In this document: piece after piece, positions 8,645-16,848 of the stretch
Layout of the letters: each line of letters starts with the position of its first letter
Numbering within the stretch: position 1 is the first letter of the stretch
IMG/VR virus record: IMGVR_UViG_3300029911_000001
Location: 124,001 to 188,000 of that record
Length of the DNA: 64,000 nucleotides
Strand: one strand, 5' to 3'
Source of the DNA: a virus
Made by a program: the position numbers and the translations under genes
The notes under the pieces: model-generated
Told to the model about the DNA's origin: nothing
Databases searched by the model: none
The model's input: only the letters and a program-made list of their open reading frames with translations

Positions 8645-10189
8645 ATGGATGACATCGGTCACTTAGTTAAAGCCCTCATACGTGAAAATCCCTATGACCT
8701 GCTCATGGCGAACCGTAAGTATCTAGCGTTCGCCAACGAAGCACTGGTCGATGACCATCTCACCAAGGCGCTTGAAGCTGTAATCCTCTACTCAACTGAA
8801 TATGGTCGATGCCCTGAGAATATAACCTCAGTCATTGAGTATCTCGTTCGCAACGCGAAGCAGAACTCCGCATACGAGAAGACCGATGGGTATAGGCTCC
8901 AACTCGAAGAGATTCAGGACGACACCGACGAAAAGGAGCTTGGGGCCTCCGGTCTGATTGAGGATGTGTACCAGAAGGCATACACTTCCAAGCTAACAAA
9001 AATATACAGTCAGGCATCGAAGATAACTCTTGGTAGTTTCGCGTGTCCCTACACTAAGGAACGTGGACCTGTGGCCGCGAAGAATTACATTCGTGAGGAA
9101 GAGTCTCGGCTCGTGATAAAGAAGCCACCACAAATGGGGGGGGAACTTCGCGAGAACATGTCCCACATGAAGGAATACGTCAATAGCTTCATGATTGGTG
9201 ATACCCGACGTGTGCTCACTGGCATCAAGGCTATTGACGAGAAGACCCTCATCGGACGAAGACAGGCCAATCGCTGGATTGGCATCCTTGGTTACACTCA
9301 TCATGGCAAGTCACTCCTGCTGAACACACTGTTGTACAACATGGTTTGCAATGGGGCTAACGTATTGCTGTGCCCTCGTGAAAGTAGTGTTGAAAATGCG
9401 TTCATGCAGTTCATCTGGTTGCACCATAACAAGGTGTGCCCGGATGCTCCTATCGTGAGTCGTGCTGACTGGATGCGGAATGGTAACTCCAACACGTTCG
9501 AATCTTTCAACACAATGCAAATCATCATGAAAGACCTTGCAGAAGGGACTACCCTGCCCGGTAAGCTCGTGGTTGAGGGTTGCCGGAGTTGGGAAGAACT
9601 CAAGGATAAGGCGAAGGAGACTAATAAGAAGTTTGACTACGATGTGCTTGCCATCGACTACTTCGGTCACCTTGATACCAGCGGTGGGAATAAAAAGGAA
9701 AGCGACATGGAGAAGTACAAGAAAGACCTCCGTGACGCTCAAATGCTGTCTCTCGATGGACTTGAAGGTGACAAGAGTGGACTCGTCATCATCACCCCGT
9801 TACAAGCGAATAAGAAGGGACACGATGAAGCCGCCAAGCGTGAGGGTGACAACTTTGGCATCTACGAGAGTCTGGGTGCCGTCGAGTGGTTTACTCAAGC
9901 GGCCCAAGACATGGACTGCATTATGTCCGTGTGGATGGAAGGTGACCAATATGAGAATGGTGATAGCAAGAGGATGTTGGTCAACTGCATGAAGGGTCGC
10001 AACGACATGATTTTCAACCGAACGGTACTAACCGTCAACCCGAAGACTGGGCTGCTATATGACGACGTAGGGGGCGTGGCTGTGAAGTTAGACCGCGACC
10101 GCAACATGAATGACAGCCTGTCGCTCGAAGACATTGAGCAGTCGCTCAACACAACGGTGTCAATTGACTCCGAGAATTGGAGTAGGTAA
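8645..10189 (+). CDS. DnaB-like replicative DNA helicase
   Basis: A 514-residue protein with an N-terminal helical region and a C-terminal RecA-fold helicase domain of the DnaB/gp41 type. The Walker A motif is GYTHHGKS near residues 216-223. The Walker B-like strand is VLAIDYFGH near residue 335. Later helicase blocks include LVIITPLQANKKG and a C-terminal segment with KGRNDMIFNR. It should unwind DNA at the replication fork as a hexamer. The next two genes look like its initiator and loader, making a compact replication initiation operon. ATG 8645 was chosen because the helical domain begins immediately after it. Confidence 0.85.
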   Translation: MDDIGHLVKALIRENPYDLLMANRKYLAFANEALVDDHLTKALEAVILYSTEYGRCPENITSVIEYLVRNAKQNSAYEKTDGYRLQLEEIQDDTDEKELGASGLIEDVYQKAYTSKLTKIYSQASKITLGSFACPYTKERGPVAAKNYIREEESRLVIKKPPQMGGELRENMSHMKEYVNSFMIGDTRRVLTGIKAIDEKTLIGRRQANRWIGILGYTHHGKSLLLNTLLYNMVCNGANVLLCPRESSVENAFMQFIWLHHNKVCPDAPIVSRADWMRNGNSNTFESFNTMQIIMKDLAEGTTLPGKLVVEGCRSWEELKDKAKETNKKFDYDVLAIDYFGHLDTSGGNKKESDMEKYKKDLRDAQMLSLDGLEGDKSGLVIITPLQANKKGHDEAAKREGDNFGIYESLGAVEWFTQAAQDMDCIMSVWMEGDQYENGDSKRMLVNCMKGRNDMIFNRTVLTVNPKTGLLYDDVGGVAVKLDRDRNMNDSLSLEDIEQSLNTTVSIDSENWSR

Positions 10190-10190
10190 A

Positions 10191-11249
10191 GTGGCAAACG
10201 ATAAGGGCTTCTACCGTCGTCGGAGAGGCATATATGAACACATGGAAGTAGGAGCACTAGGGTGGCTTGACGTTGCCATTCACGACTGGCTGTGTGGTAA
10301 CGCACGAGCCATTATGAATAGTGGAAAATGCCCTGCGGGTGTGTGGATTGGTTCCGTCACCATGATGTGGGACAGGGCCGGTCGCGACCCCGATGTACCC
10401 CTTCGCAAGCTTCAGAGGCATGTTTTGAAGTTGGAAAAACAGGGCTACTTCAAGCGATTTGCTATCAACAAAACCACCCATGCATACGTAATTGACAAGC
10501 TAATTGTGCAGGACTTGACGCGAACTGACTACGTGGTAAACGCAAAAGAAACAACAGATTGGCGTCACCCAAAATATGACGTTGACGTTGAAGTGACGTC
10601 CAATCGACGTACAGATGACGTTGACGTGACGTTCAAGCGACGTACAGATGACGTACAGCCATGCTCCATTAATGAGAAGGAAGAGAAGGAAGATACGTTA
10701 GAGACGAGCGAAACGGACGAAACGGGGGGTAAGCCTAGCTTACCTGTCGCCGTCCCTAAAGCCCCTGTTCAGACCAAACTTAAGACCGTTGGAGACATGC
10801 CTGATTCATACTTTGAGTCGGAGCCCGATATGTCTGGGTGGTCTTCGACTAAGAAGCAAGCGTGGTACACCGAAAAGAACCGTCGTGCGGAGAGAGTTAA
10901 GTTCGTATTAGCGAATTCTTCTGTAGATGAGTCCGACGAGGAAAACGAAGGGGGTTATGCCGGTCTGGATGACATTCGTGATTGGCATGAGACTAAGTTT
11001 GGAGTATCCGGTGAGCGTTTGCGTAACTGCATTATTTATCATTTGGACTACTCCGACCGGGAATATTTCCGTAAGGAACCTATCACCCCCGCTTCTATGA
11101 ACCGTATCAAGTTCGTCAACCTGCTCAACGAGAATACGCCTATCGGCTGGACTCCTGAGAAGCACAGGACCTACAAGCGTAGACCTAAGGTGGAAGTGCC
11201 CTCAGCCCCTGCTGAACCCTCGAAGTACCAGCCTAAGGAAATCATATGA
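10191..11249 (+). CDS. Replication initiator-like DNA-binding protein
   Basis: Start GTG 10191 lies one base after the helicase stop and gives 352 residues. The N-terminal ~110 residues look like a winged-helix domain (VPLRKLQRHVLKLEKQGYF, then a strand with KTTHAYVI), as in phage O/RepA-type replication proteins. A Lys/Asp/Thr-rich middle contains an 11-residue repeat that includes RRTDDV. The acidic linker and basic C-terminus would suit binding to helicase or loader. The gene lies between the DnaB-like helicase and DnaC-like loader genes. The call is by position and domain style, not by an exact family match. Confidence 0.6.
   Translation: MANDKGFYRRRRGIYEHMEVGALGWLDVAIHDWLCGNARAIMNSGKCPAGVWIGSVTMMWDRAGRDPDVPLRKLQRHVLKLEKQGYFKRFAINKTTHAYVIDKLIVQDLTRTDYVVNAKETTDWRHPKYDVDVEVTSNRRTDDVDVTFKRRTDDVQPCSINEKEEKEDTLETSETDETGGKPSLPVAVPKAPVQTKLKTVGDMPDSYFESEPDMSGWSSTKKQAWYTEKNRRAERVKFVLANSSVDESDEENEGGYAGLDDIRDWHETKFGVSGERLRNCIIYHLDYSDREYFRKEPITPASMNRIKFVNLLNENTPIGWTPEKHRTYKRRPKVEVPSAPAEPSKYQPKEII
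10578..10654 (+). repeat. GACGT repeat cluster inside the initiator gene, possible origin
   Basis: Nine copies of GACGT occur in 77 bp. A 28-bp unit is repeated with two mismatches at 10594-10621 and 10627-10654, with a period of 33 bp. Its perfect core is CGACGTACAGATGACGT. Iteron-like repeats within an initiator gene recall lambda ori inside gene O. The repeat also encodes an 11-residue protein repeat, so the cause could be at either level. Confidence 0.5.
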
Positions 11250-12046
11250 TTGACAAGACCCACTGGAAAGCTCACGTCCACGACGCTGTTATGTTTGGCG
11301 ACCATATCTGCCCTCTCTGTGACGGGGTAGGTATGGTCGCAATCGACAAGGATGACTTCCCCTGCGACTGCATCGAACTGAAGTGGAAGAAGAAGCGGAT
11401 TGAATCAATTCTCCCCCTCCGCTATCAGCGGTGCAATCTCTACACGATACAACCCTCAACCAACAGCAAGCTCCCCCTTGAACGTCAGAGGTCTCTTATC
11501 GAACATCTCTCCAAAGTGGAGAACAGGAATAAGGGTTACTTCCTGTATGGTGAGCCGGGTACCTCGAAGACTACTCTTGCTGCTGCTCTGGTGCGTAATG
11601 CTATCGAGCGTGATTGGGATACATGGTTCTACAAGAACGGAGTTTACCAGAAGTGGGACAGGTCTCTCTGGATTCGCTACGTCAACTGGGATAACCTTAT
11701 CGGTCAATACCTCGCCTACCAGAACGACCGGGAGGCTCCACCACCTACGGTAACCGCCCAGTTGATTCAGGACGCGGCAGCAGAAGGTAGGCGTCCTGTG
11801 CTCTGTATCGAAGAGTTGGACAAGTCCAAGCTGACTCAGTACAAGGCCAACAAGCTGTTCGACCTTGTACAAGCGATGGACGCTGCGATGGGGCAACTCA
11901 TCATCACGACGAACTACCGCACCATGGAAGAGTTCGAAGCGTTCCTGTACAAGACCGACGACGAGACCATTAACCTCACCGGGGAGCCGGTGTGGCGTCG
12001 GATTATGGATAACTGTTCCTTTATCCCGTTCGAAATACCTAAGTGA
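11246..12046 (+). CDS. DnaC/IstB-like AAA+ helicase loader
   Basis: A 266-residue protein overlapping the initiator stop by four bases. Near the N-terminus is a Cys cluster (CPLCDGVG, then CDC) that may bind zinc. The ATPase core shows Walker A GEPGTSKT near residue 98, Walker B VLCIEELDK and a sensor 1 strand LIITTNYR. Order and spacing match DnaC-type loaders that place the replicative helicase on DNA. The product probably works with the DnaB-like helicase two genes upstream. Confidence 0.82.
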   Translation: MIDKTHWKAHVHDAVMFGDHICPLCDGVGMVAIDKDDFPCDCIELKWKKKRIESILPLRYQRCNLYTIQPSTNSKLPLERQRSLIEHLSKVENRNKGYFLYGEPGTSKTTLAAALVRNAIERDWDTWFYKNGVYQKWDRSLWIRYVNWDNLIGQYLAYQNDREAPPPTVTAQLIQDAAAEGRRPVLCIEELDKSKLTQYKANKLFDLVQAMDAAMGQLIITTNYRTMEEFEAFLYKTDDETINLTGEPVWRRIMDNCSFIPFEIPK

Positions 12047-12129
12047 AGAAAGGGAATCAATCGCGTATTGAGAAGTATGGCGTCTCACCAGAACACCTAA
12101 GCTATCTAAGTAAATTTAAATCCCAATAA
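12043..12129 (+). CDS. Possible 28-residue peptide coupled to the loader gene
   Basis: GTG 12043 overlaps the loader stop (GTGA) and reads 28 codons to TAA 12129, giving a basic peptide starting MKKGNQSRIEKYG. The coupling and clean end suggest translation, but the size makes this uncertain. No family is recognised. Confidence 0.35.
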   Translation: MKKGNQSRIEKYGVSPEHLSYLSKFKSQ

Positions 12130-12301
12130 CAATGGTAAAACTCATTTTTACAACTCACGATTTACCCAGTCTTACTGTGAGAACTGGAAATTGAGATAAA
12201 TCACCTGTGAAACCAGTCTGCCAATATCTGGTTCCTAGATACCAGCGAGTCACAGAACTCGCGACAACACAAGATACAAATCAAAGGAAAACGCTACGCC
12301 G

Positions 12302-15300
12302 ATGTCAATTAAGGCCCTGCAATCTTACACGTTCCATTCGAAGTATGCCCGTTACAACCCTGAGCTAAAACGACGCGATACATGGTCAGAATCAAATGAT
12401 CGTGTGCTCAACATGCACCTGAGTCGCTATCCACAAATTGCCGAGGAACTGAACTGGGCATTCGAACAATCCAAAGCCAAGCGGGTACTTGGGAGCCAAC
12501 GGGCTCTCCAGTATGCTGGTACACCCGTGCTCCGCAAGCACGCTCGTGTTTACAATTGCACTGTCTCCTACTGCGACCGTCTCCGCTTCTTCCAAGAATC
12601 CCTATGGTTATTGCTGTGTGGCTCTGGTGTAGGGTTCTCCGTTCAGAAGCACCACGTTGCCAAACTGCCTGACTTCCTCGAAGGCCGTCAGTTGGGCGTC
12701 CCACAGCGTGAAGTTGAGTTCTACATCCCCGATGACATCGAGGGATGGGCTGATGCTCTCGGCAACCTGCTTGCCACGTACTTCCCTCACCCGGATTACC
12801 CGGAGTGTGCGGGTGCGAACATCAAGTTCAATTACAGCCTCATCCGTCCGAAGGGCTCCAAGCTTTCGTCCGGTGTAGGTAAGGCACCCGGCCCCGAACC
12901 ACTGGCTAAGTCACTGGAAGCCATCCGTGGACTCCTCGACCGCTGCTTGGCTGATGGACAGGCTCGTCTCCGTTCCATCGACGCCTACGACGTTGTGATG
13001 CACGCCAGCGATGCCGTGCTCTCAGGTGGCGTCCGTCGCTCAGCGACCATCTGCATCTTCTCGCCGGACGATGATTTGATGGCACGTGCCAAAATTGGCG
13101 ACTGGTACTACACCAACCCGCAGCGTGGCCGTTCCAACAACTCCGCGATGCTCGTGCGTAGCGCAACCAGCCGTGAAGACTTTCATGGACTAATGGGGTG
13201 GGTTAAGCAGTTTGGGGAACCGGGCTTTGTGTGGTCGGACTCCACTGAGATGATGTTTAATCCTTGTTTTCATCCTGAGGAAAGAATCTCCACCATAAAT
13301 GGGATGGAACGGCTGATTGATATGTTCCATACAGGTCAACCTAATCAGGTAGCTTATGATTCCCGTGCAGGTAAGTCCGATGAGCTTGACCTCAATCGCA
13401 AGGGGATTCAACTGTCCTCGGCATCAAAGGTCAAACTTACCCAAACTCAGGCCCCCTTGTTTCAGTTGAACACTGAGCATGGCCACACCCTCAGGGTCAC
13501 CGAGAACCACGAATTTCCGACCTTACGGGGGAGGCTGAAGCTAAGCTCTCTGGTACCCGGAGATACACTCCTACTCCCCTCGGCGGAACTCCCCTTTGGT
13601 AAGGACGGCTCGTTCGCCGCAGGTTTGGTACTCGGACTTATCACCGGGGACGGCTTCGTCAGTGGTCATCAAGCCTTCGTGGACGTGTGGAAAGCTGACT
13701 TCGATGTCTTAGACACGGTAAAGGAGTACATTCACTCGCTTATCGAACAGGTTCCTAGCAACGCCAATGGTGTCCGTGAGTATACCCAGTTGGATTGGGT
13801 GAAGCAGGGGGAGGACAAACGCAGGATAGGCGGACTGCGTCTCTATCGGTTCTTGAGGGAGAACTTGAACATCGAAGACCCGGCGACGATCAAGGATAAT
13901 ATTCCTGAGTGTGTATGGCGTGGGTGTCGGGAGATGGTGGTGGGTTACCTACAAGGACTTATGTTTGCAGACGGTGGCTTGAATCTGAGTGACCACAAAA
14001 AAGTACCTACTTTCTCTTGGCGACTTAACCAGAGCAATGAAGCCCTGCTGGTAGAGGTGCAGAGGTTGTTCGCGATGTTCGCGGTGGTTTCGAGGGTAAC
14101 TCCGCGTAGAAAGGCGGGGCGAACCCTTCTTCCCGATGGGCGCGGTGGCTCTAAACTCTATGCTACCAAAGACAACTTCGAACTCATTTTGAATCGACCT
14201 AATAGTATTAGGGCATACGAGGTCGTAGGGTGTTTCGGTCGCAAGAAGGATATCCTTCAGTCTCTGATGGGGTACTGTGGGACAAATTGTCGTAAACCGG
14301 AACGATTCATTACCAAAGTAAAATCCATCACACCTTGTGGTGTGTCCGATGTGTACTGCCTTACTCAATACACTTCCAACACCGTCATAGCAAATGGTTT
14401 GGTTACGGGTCAGTGTGTTGAAATTGGCATGTACCCGGTCGATGTCACCACTGGTCTCAGCGGATGGGCGTTCTGCAATCTCTGCGAAATCAATGGCAAG
14501 AAGTGCAAGACCAAGGAAGACTTCGCTATCGCTGCTAGGGCTGCTGCCATCATCGGCACGGCACAGGCTGGCTACACCGACTTCGAATACCTTGGTCAGA
14601 CTACCAAGAACATCGCCGACCGTGAGGCCCTTCTGGGTGTCAGCATCACCGGCATGATGGACTCGCCGGAGATTCTCTTCGACCCTAAAATTCAGCGTGA
14701 GATGGCACAGCTTGTTGTCGCCACCAACAAGGAAATCGCGGCGAAGATTGGTATCCGTCAGGCAGCACGTTGCACTTGCGTGAAGCCAGCCGGAACCACG
14801 TCCTGCATCCTCGGCACATCGAGCGGTATTCACGCTCACCACTCCAAGCGTTACATCCGCCGCGTTCAAGCCAACATGCTGGAAGCTCCATACCAGTTCT
14901 TGGCTGAGAAGAACCCGCGTGCGGTGGAGAAGAGCGTGTGGTCGAAGAATGGCACCGACTCGGTGATTGCATTTTGTATCGAGACGGCTGAAGGTGCTCG
15001 TACCCGCAAGGATATGACCGCCATCAAGCTGCTTGAGCATGTACGTTTGACGCAGAACAACTGGGTGGAAGCTGGCCGCAATGCTGAGCTTTGCACACAA
15101 CCCTATCTTCGTCACAACGTGTCGAACACCATCAACGTCCGCCCTGATGAATGGGACGAGGTTGAAGCCTACATCTACGAGCACCGTCAGGATTTCGCGG
15201 GTGTGTCCTTGCTTTCTAGCACGGGTGACCTTGATTATCCTCAGGCTCCCTTCAGTGCCATTCACACCCCGGCTGAAATCGTCAAGCTGTATGGCGACGG

Positions 15301-15724
15301 AAGCTTGATGGCTTCGGGTCTTATTGTCGATGGCCTCGCGGCGTTCGATAACAACCTATGGTTGGCTTGCGACTACGTGAACGGTGTCAACAAGCTGGAG
15401 TGCCCGGAACCGGTGGCAGTTGTTGACGATAACGGTAATGAGATTCACCCCACGGAAATCGAGATGGCTGAACGTGAGGAAGTCTTCAAGTGTGCTGTGA
15501 AGCGTGACTGGATTCGTCGTGCTCATCAGTTCTCTGACCGCTACTTCGAGGGCGACCGTAAGCTCATGAGTTACTGCCTGAAGGAAGTTCACAACTGGAA
15601 GTATTGGTGCGACCTTCAGCGTGAGTACGTCGATGTAGACTACAAAGACCTCATCGAAGAAGAAGACAACACCAAGATTCAGGACACGGTAGCTTGCGCT
15701 GGAGGTGTGTGTAGTTTTATGTAG
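12302..15724 (+). CDS. nrdJ: Adenosylcobalamin-dependent ribonucleotide reductase (class II) with intein
   Basis: The reading frame is 1140 residues. Removing the intein (residues 322-704) leaves about 757 residues, the usual size for a monomeric Lactobacillus-type ribonucleotide reductase. Visible features are the LSGGVRRSATI block, the active-site segment NPCVEIGM rebuilt at the splice junction, and a C-terminal CAGGVC pair for re-reduction. The enzyme makes deoxynucleotides using B12 radical chemistry, without oxygen and without a small subunit. The preferred start ATG 12302 has an AAAGGAAAA ribosome site about 10 bases upstream. No cobalamin riboswitch is seen in the 170 bases ahead of it. 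Confidence 0.93.
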   Translation: MSIKALQSYTFHSKYARYNPELKRRDTWSESNDRVLNMHLSRYPQIAEELNWAFEQSKAKRVLGSQRALQYAGTPVLRKHARVYNCTVSYCDRLRFFQESLWLLLCGSGVGFSVQKHHVAKLPDFLEGRQLGVPQREVEFYIPDDIEGWADALGNLLATYFPHPDYPECAGANIKFNYSLIRPKGSKLSSGVGKAPGPEPLAKSLEAIRGLLDRCLADGQARLRSIDAYDVVMHASDAVLSGGVRRSATICIFSPDDDLMARAKIGDWYYTNPQRGRSNNSAMLVRSATSREDFHGLMGWVKQFGEPGFVWSDSTEMMFNPCFHPEERISTINGMERLIDMFHTGQPNQVAYDSRAGKSDELDLNRKGIQLSSASKVKLTQTQAPLFQLNTEHGHTLRVTENHEFPTLRGRLKLSSLVPGDTLLLPSAELPFGKDGSFAAGLVLGLITGDGFVSGHQAFVDVWKADFDVLDTVKEYIHSLIEQVPSNANGVREYTQLDWVKQGEDKRRIGGLRLYRFLRENLNIEDPATIKDNIPECVWRGCREMVVGYLQGLMFADGGLNLSDHKKVPTFSWRLNQSNEALLVEVQRLFAMFAVVSRVTPRRKAGRTLLPDGRGGSKLYATKDNFELILNRPNSIRAYEVVGCFGRKKDILQSLMGYCGTNCRKPERFITKVKSITPCGVSDVYCLTQYTSNTVIANGLVTGQCVEIGMYPVDVTTGLSGWAFCNLCEINGKKCKTKEDFAIAARAAAIIGTAQAGYTDFEYLGQTTKNIADREALLGVSITGMMDSPEILFDPKIQREMAQLVVATNKEIAAKIGIRQAARCTCVKPAGTTSCILGTSSGIHAHHSKRYIRRVQANMLEAPYQFLAEKNPRAVEKSVWSKNGTDSVIAFCIETAEGARTRKDMTAIKLLEHVRLTQNNWVEAGRNAELCTQPYLRHNVSNTINVRPDEWDEVEAYIYEHRQDFAGVSLLSSTGDLDYPQAPFSAIHTPAEIVKLYGDGSLMASGLIVDGLAAFDNNLWLACDYVNGVNKLECPEPVAVVDDNGNEIHPTEIEMAEREEVFKCAVKRDWIRRAHQFSDRYFEGDRKLMSYCLKEVHNWKYWCDLQREYVDVDYKDLIEEEDNTKIQDTVACAGGVCSFM
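13265..14413 (+). mobile_element. LAGLIDADG intein in nrdJ
   Basis: A 383-residue in-frame insert that begins with Cys (CFHPEERI). It contains a splicing block B (LRVTENHEF), two dodecapeptide motifs (AAGLVLGLITGDG and VVGYLQGLMFADGG) and a C-terminal block ending NTVIANGLVTGQ before the extein Cys. The motifs mark a homing endonuclease of the LAGLIDADG class. The last residue is Gln rather than the usual Asn. The insertion point is directly before the catalytic thiyl-radical Cys of the reductase, a highly conserved site. Confidence 0.92.
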
Positions 15725-15765
15725 AGGGGGGTTCAGTGAACAACTTTGACCTACTAATTATCTGA

Positions 15766-16095
15766 CTATTCAAAGACCCCCGTAGATTTGCTTTGGTGCC
15801 ATTTTCTAGCCATCCCGGTGAGACAAATCCTTTCTTTGGAAAGACCCACACTGATGAGGCTAAGAAATCTATCTCCCTAAAGAACAAAGGGAGGGTGGTG
15901 ACAACTATCCTTAGAAAGATTCGAGCAGAAAACGCAAACGGTAGTAATAACTCACAGTATGGTAAACGCTTTAAATTTGTTACAGACGGTAACGTGACCA
16001 AGAAGCTCCCTATAGATGAGGTGGATGCCTTCTTGTCTAGTCATGATGAGTTCAGTCTGGGAAACCCCAAAAGGAAAGGGTTACATGGAAACTAA
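15766..16095 (+). pseudogene. Remnant of a GIY-YIG-type homing endonuclease (NUMOD3 and C-terminal part only)
   Basis: The frame opens after a stop at 15763-15765 and has only TTG 15793 or GTG 15796 as starts. It encodes a NUMOD3-like motif (NPFFGKTHTDEAKK), a second NGSNNSQYGK motif and a tail with FVTDGNVTKK that parallels the end of the GIY-YIG protein at 63311-63925. The catalytic domain is absent. It sits immediately downstream of nrdJ and overlaps the next gene's start by 11 bases. Best read as debris of an endonuclease, though expression of a DNA-binding fragment is possible. Confidence 0.65.
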
Positions 16096-16369
16096 CTTAG
16101 TTTTTTACATCACCAAGGTGGACGGCGGCGTAGTTGAGCAGCAGTTCACTATACCTGAGGATAAGGTGGAGGCTGTTATTCAGCAGCTTCTAGTTCAATA
16201 TGCTCAGGTAGGAGTTATGAAGAAGGACGGTAATAAGGTCACCCTCACTCCCGCCAGTCAGATTAAACTCGTTGAGTGCGATATTCCTTCGTTGGTTATC
16301 GCTGCACCTACTGACACCGCTCGTGCGGCTCAGGCAGCGGACGGCATCAGGAAGCTTACTCTCGTCTAA
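16085..16369 (+). CDS. Hypothetical protein
   Basis: A 94-residue protein from ATG 16085, which has a good AGGAAAGGG ribosome site. Short beta strands at the N-terminus (LVFYITKVDGGVVEQQF) are followed by a helix and an Ala-rich C-terminus. No family is recognised. A strong terminator follows 20 bases after the stop, so it closes the transcript that includes nrdJ. Confidence 0.6.
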   Translation: METNLVFYITKVDGGVVEQQFTIPEDKVEAVIQQLLVQYAQVGVMKKDGNKVTLTPASQIKLVECDIPSLVIAAPTDTARAAQAADGIRKLTLV

Positions 16370-16389
16370 GTGTAGTTGAACAAAATGGA

Positions 16390-16425
16390 GACCGGCACGT
16401 CGCAACCGTGCCGGTCTTTTTGTTT
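16390..16425 (+). terminator. Strong intrinsic terminator
   Basis: A 10-bp perfect GC-rich stem (GACCGGCACG and CGTGCCGGTC) with a 7-base loop is followed by TTTTTGTTTT. It ends the nrdJ transcription unit. Confidence 0.92.
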
Positions 16426-16453
16426 TCCTGACTCATTAGCAGAGGAATACACC

Positions 16454-16687
16454 ATGGAAGAGAACCTTGAGATTGTCAACCCGCAGGAACTTCGTGAAGA
16501 ACAACTGCTTCGTCTAGTGGCTGTCTTCGTTCAACGCTTCGGTGGTGAGGTCACCCTCTCTGAGCGGGAGTTTGAGATGATGGAAGGTGCGGACATTTTT
16601 GCCAGTCACCCAGCCCCCGGCATCCTCAGGCTCCGCCTCTATGACGAGTGCTACGACATGGAAGAAACCTACTCCGAGACCGAGTAG
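16454..16687 (+). CDS. Small acidic hypothetical protein
   Basis: A 77-residue protein from ATG 16454, preceded by AGAGGAA. It is rich in Glu and ends EETYSETE, with a central helix (EEQLLRLVAVFVQRF). Acidic, helical and short, it could be a protein-interaction or anti-host factor, but nothing identifies it. Confidence 0.6.
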   Translation: MEENLEIVNPQELREEQLLRLVAVFVQRFGGEVTLSEREFEMMEGADIFASHPAPGILRLRLYDECYDMEETYSETE

Positions 16688-16772
16688 CCGCCAAAATGGT
16701 TTTCCACATGTCAAGCACTATTTTCAAAGAAAAAATTTACTGAAATCAAAGGACTTGTCGCCGGGAACTTGG

Positions 16773-16813
16773 TGAAACCTCCCTGAAACCTCCCTGAAAC
16801 CTCATGGTTTCAG
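16773..16813 (+). repeat. Three 11-bp direct repeats ending in a hairpin
   Basis: TGAAACCTCCC is present at 16773-16783 and 16784-16794, with a third partly changed copy at 16795-16805. The last copy pairs with GGTTTCAG to make an 8-bp hairpin (16794-16813). It lies 23 bases upstream of the TATAAT box at 16836 and may be an operator for the protease/PEP-CTERM unit. Confidence 0.55.
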
Positions 16814-16835
16814 CACTTTGCGCTGTACCCTCCTG

Positions 16836-16841
16836 TATAAT
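16836..16841 (+). promoter_or_regulatory. TATAAT box 7 nt before an ATG
   Basis: A perfect TATAAT ends 7 bases before ATG 16849; GAGGG lies between, only one base from the start and so too close to act as a normal ribosome site. It suggests a leaderless or nearly leaderless transcript. Confidence 0.6.
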
Positions 16842-16848
16842 AGAGGGT

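Noticed and set aside
12130-12301. Possible cobalamin riboswitch before nrdJ
   Set aside because: The conserved B12-box and core blocks are not visible; only a small CTGGT/ACCAG hairpin is seen.
13949-15265. 438-codon minus-strand frame opposite nrdJ
   Set aside because: An antisense shadow of a strongly conserved gene, produced by codon bias.
16773-16805. Short direct repeats considered as a CRISPR-like array
   Set aside because: The units are 11 bp with no spacers and no cas genes nearby; more likely a regulatory site.
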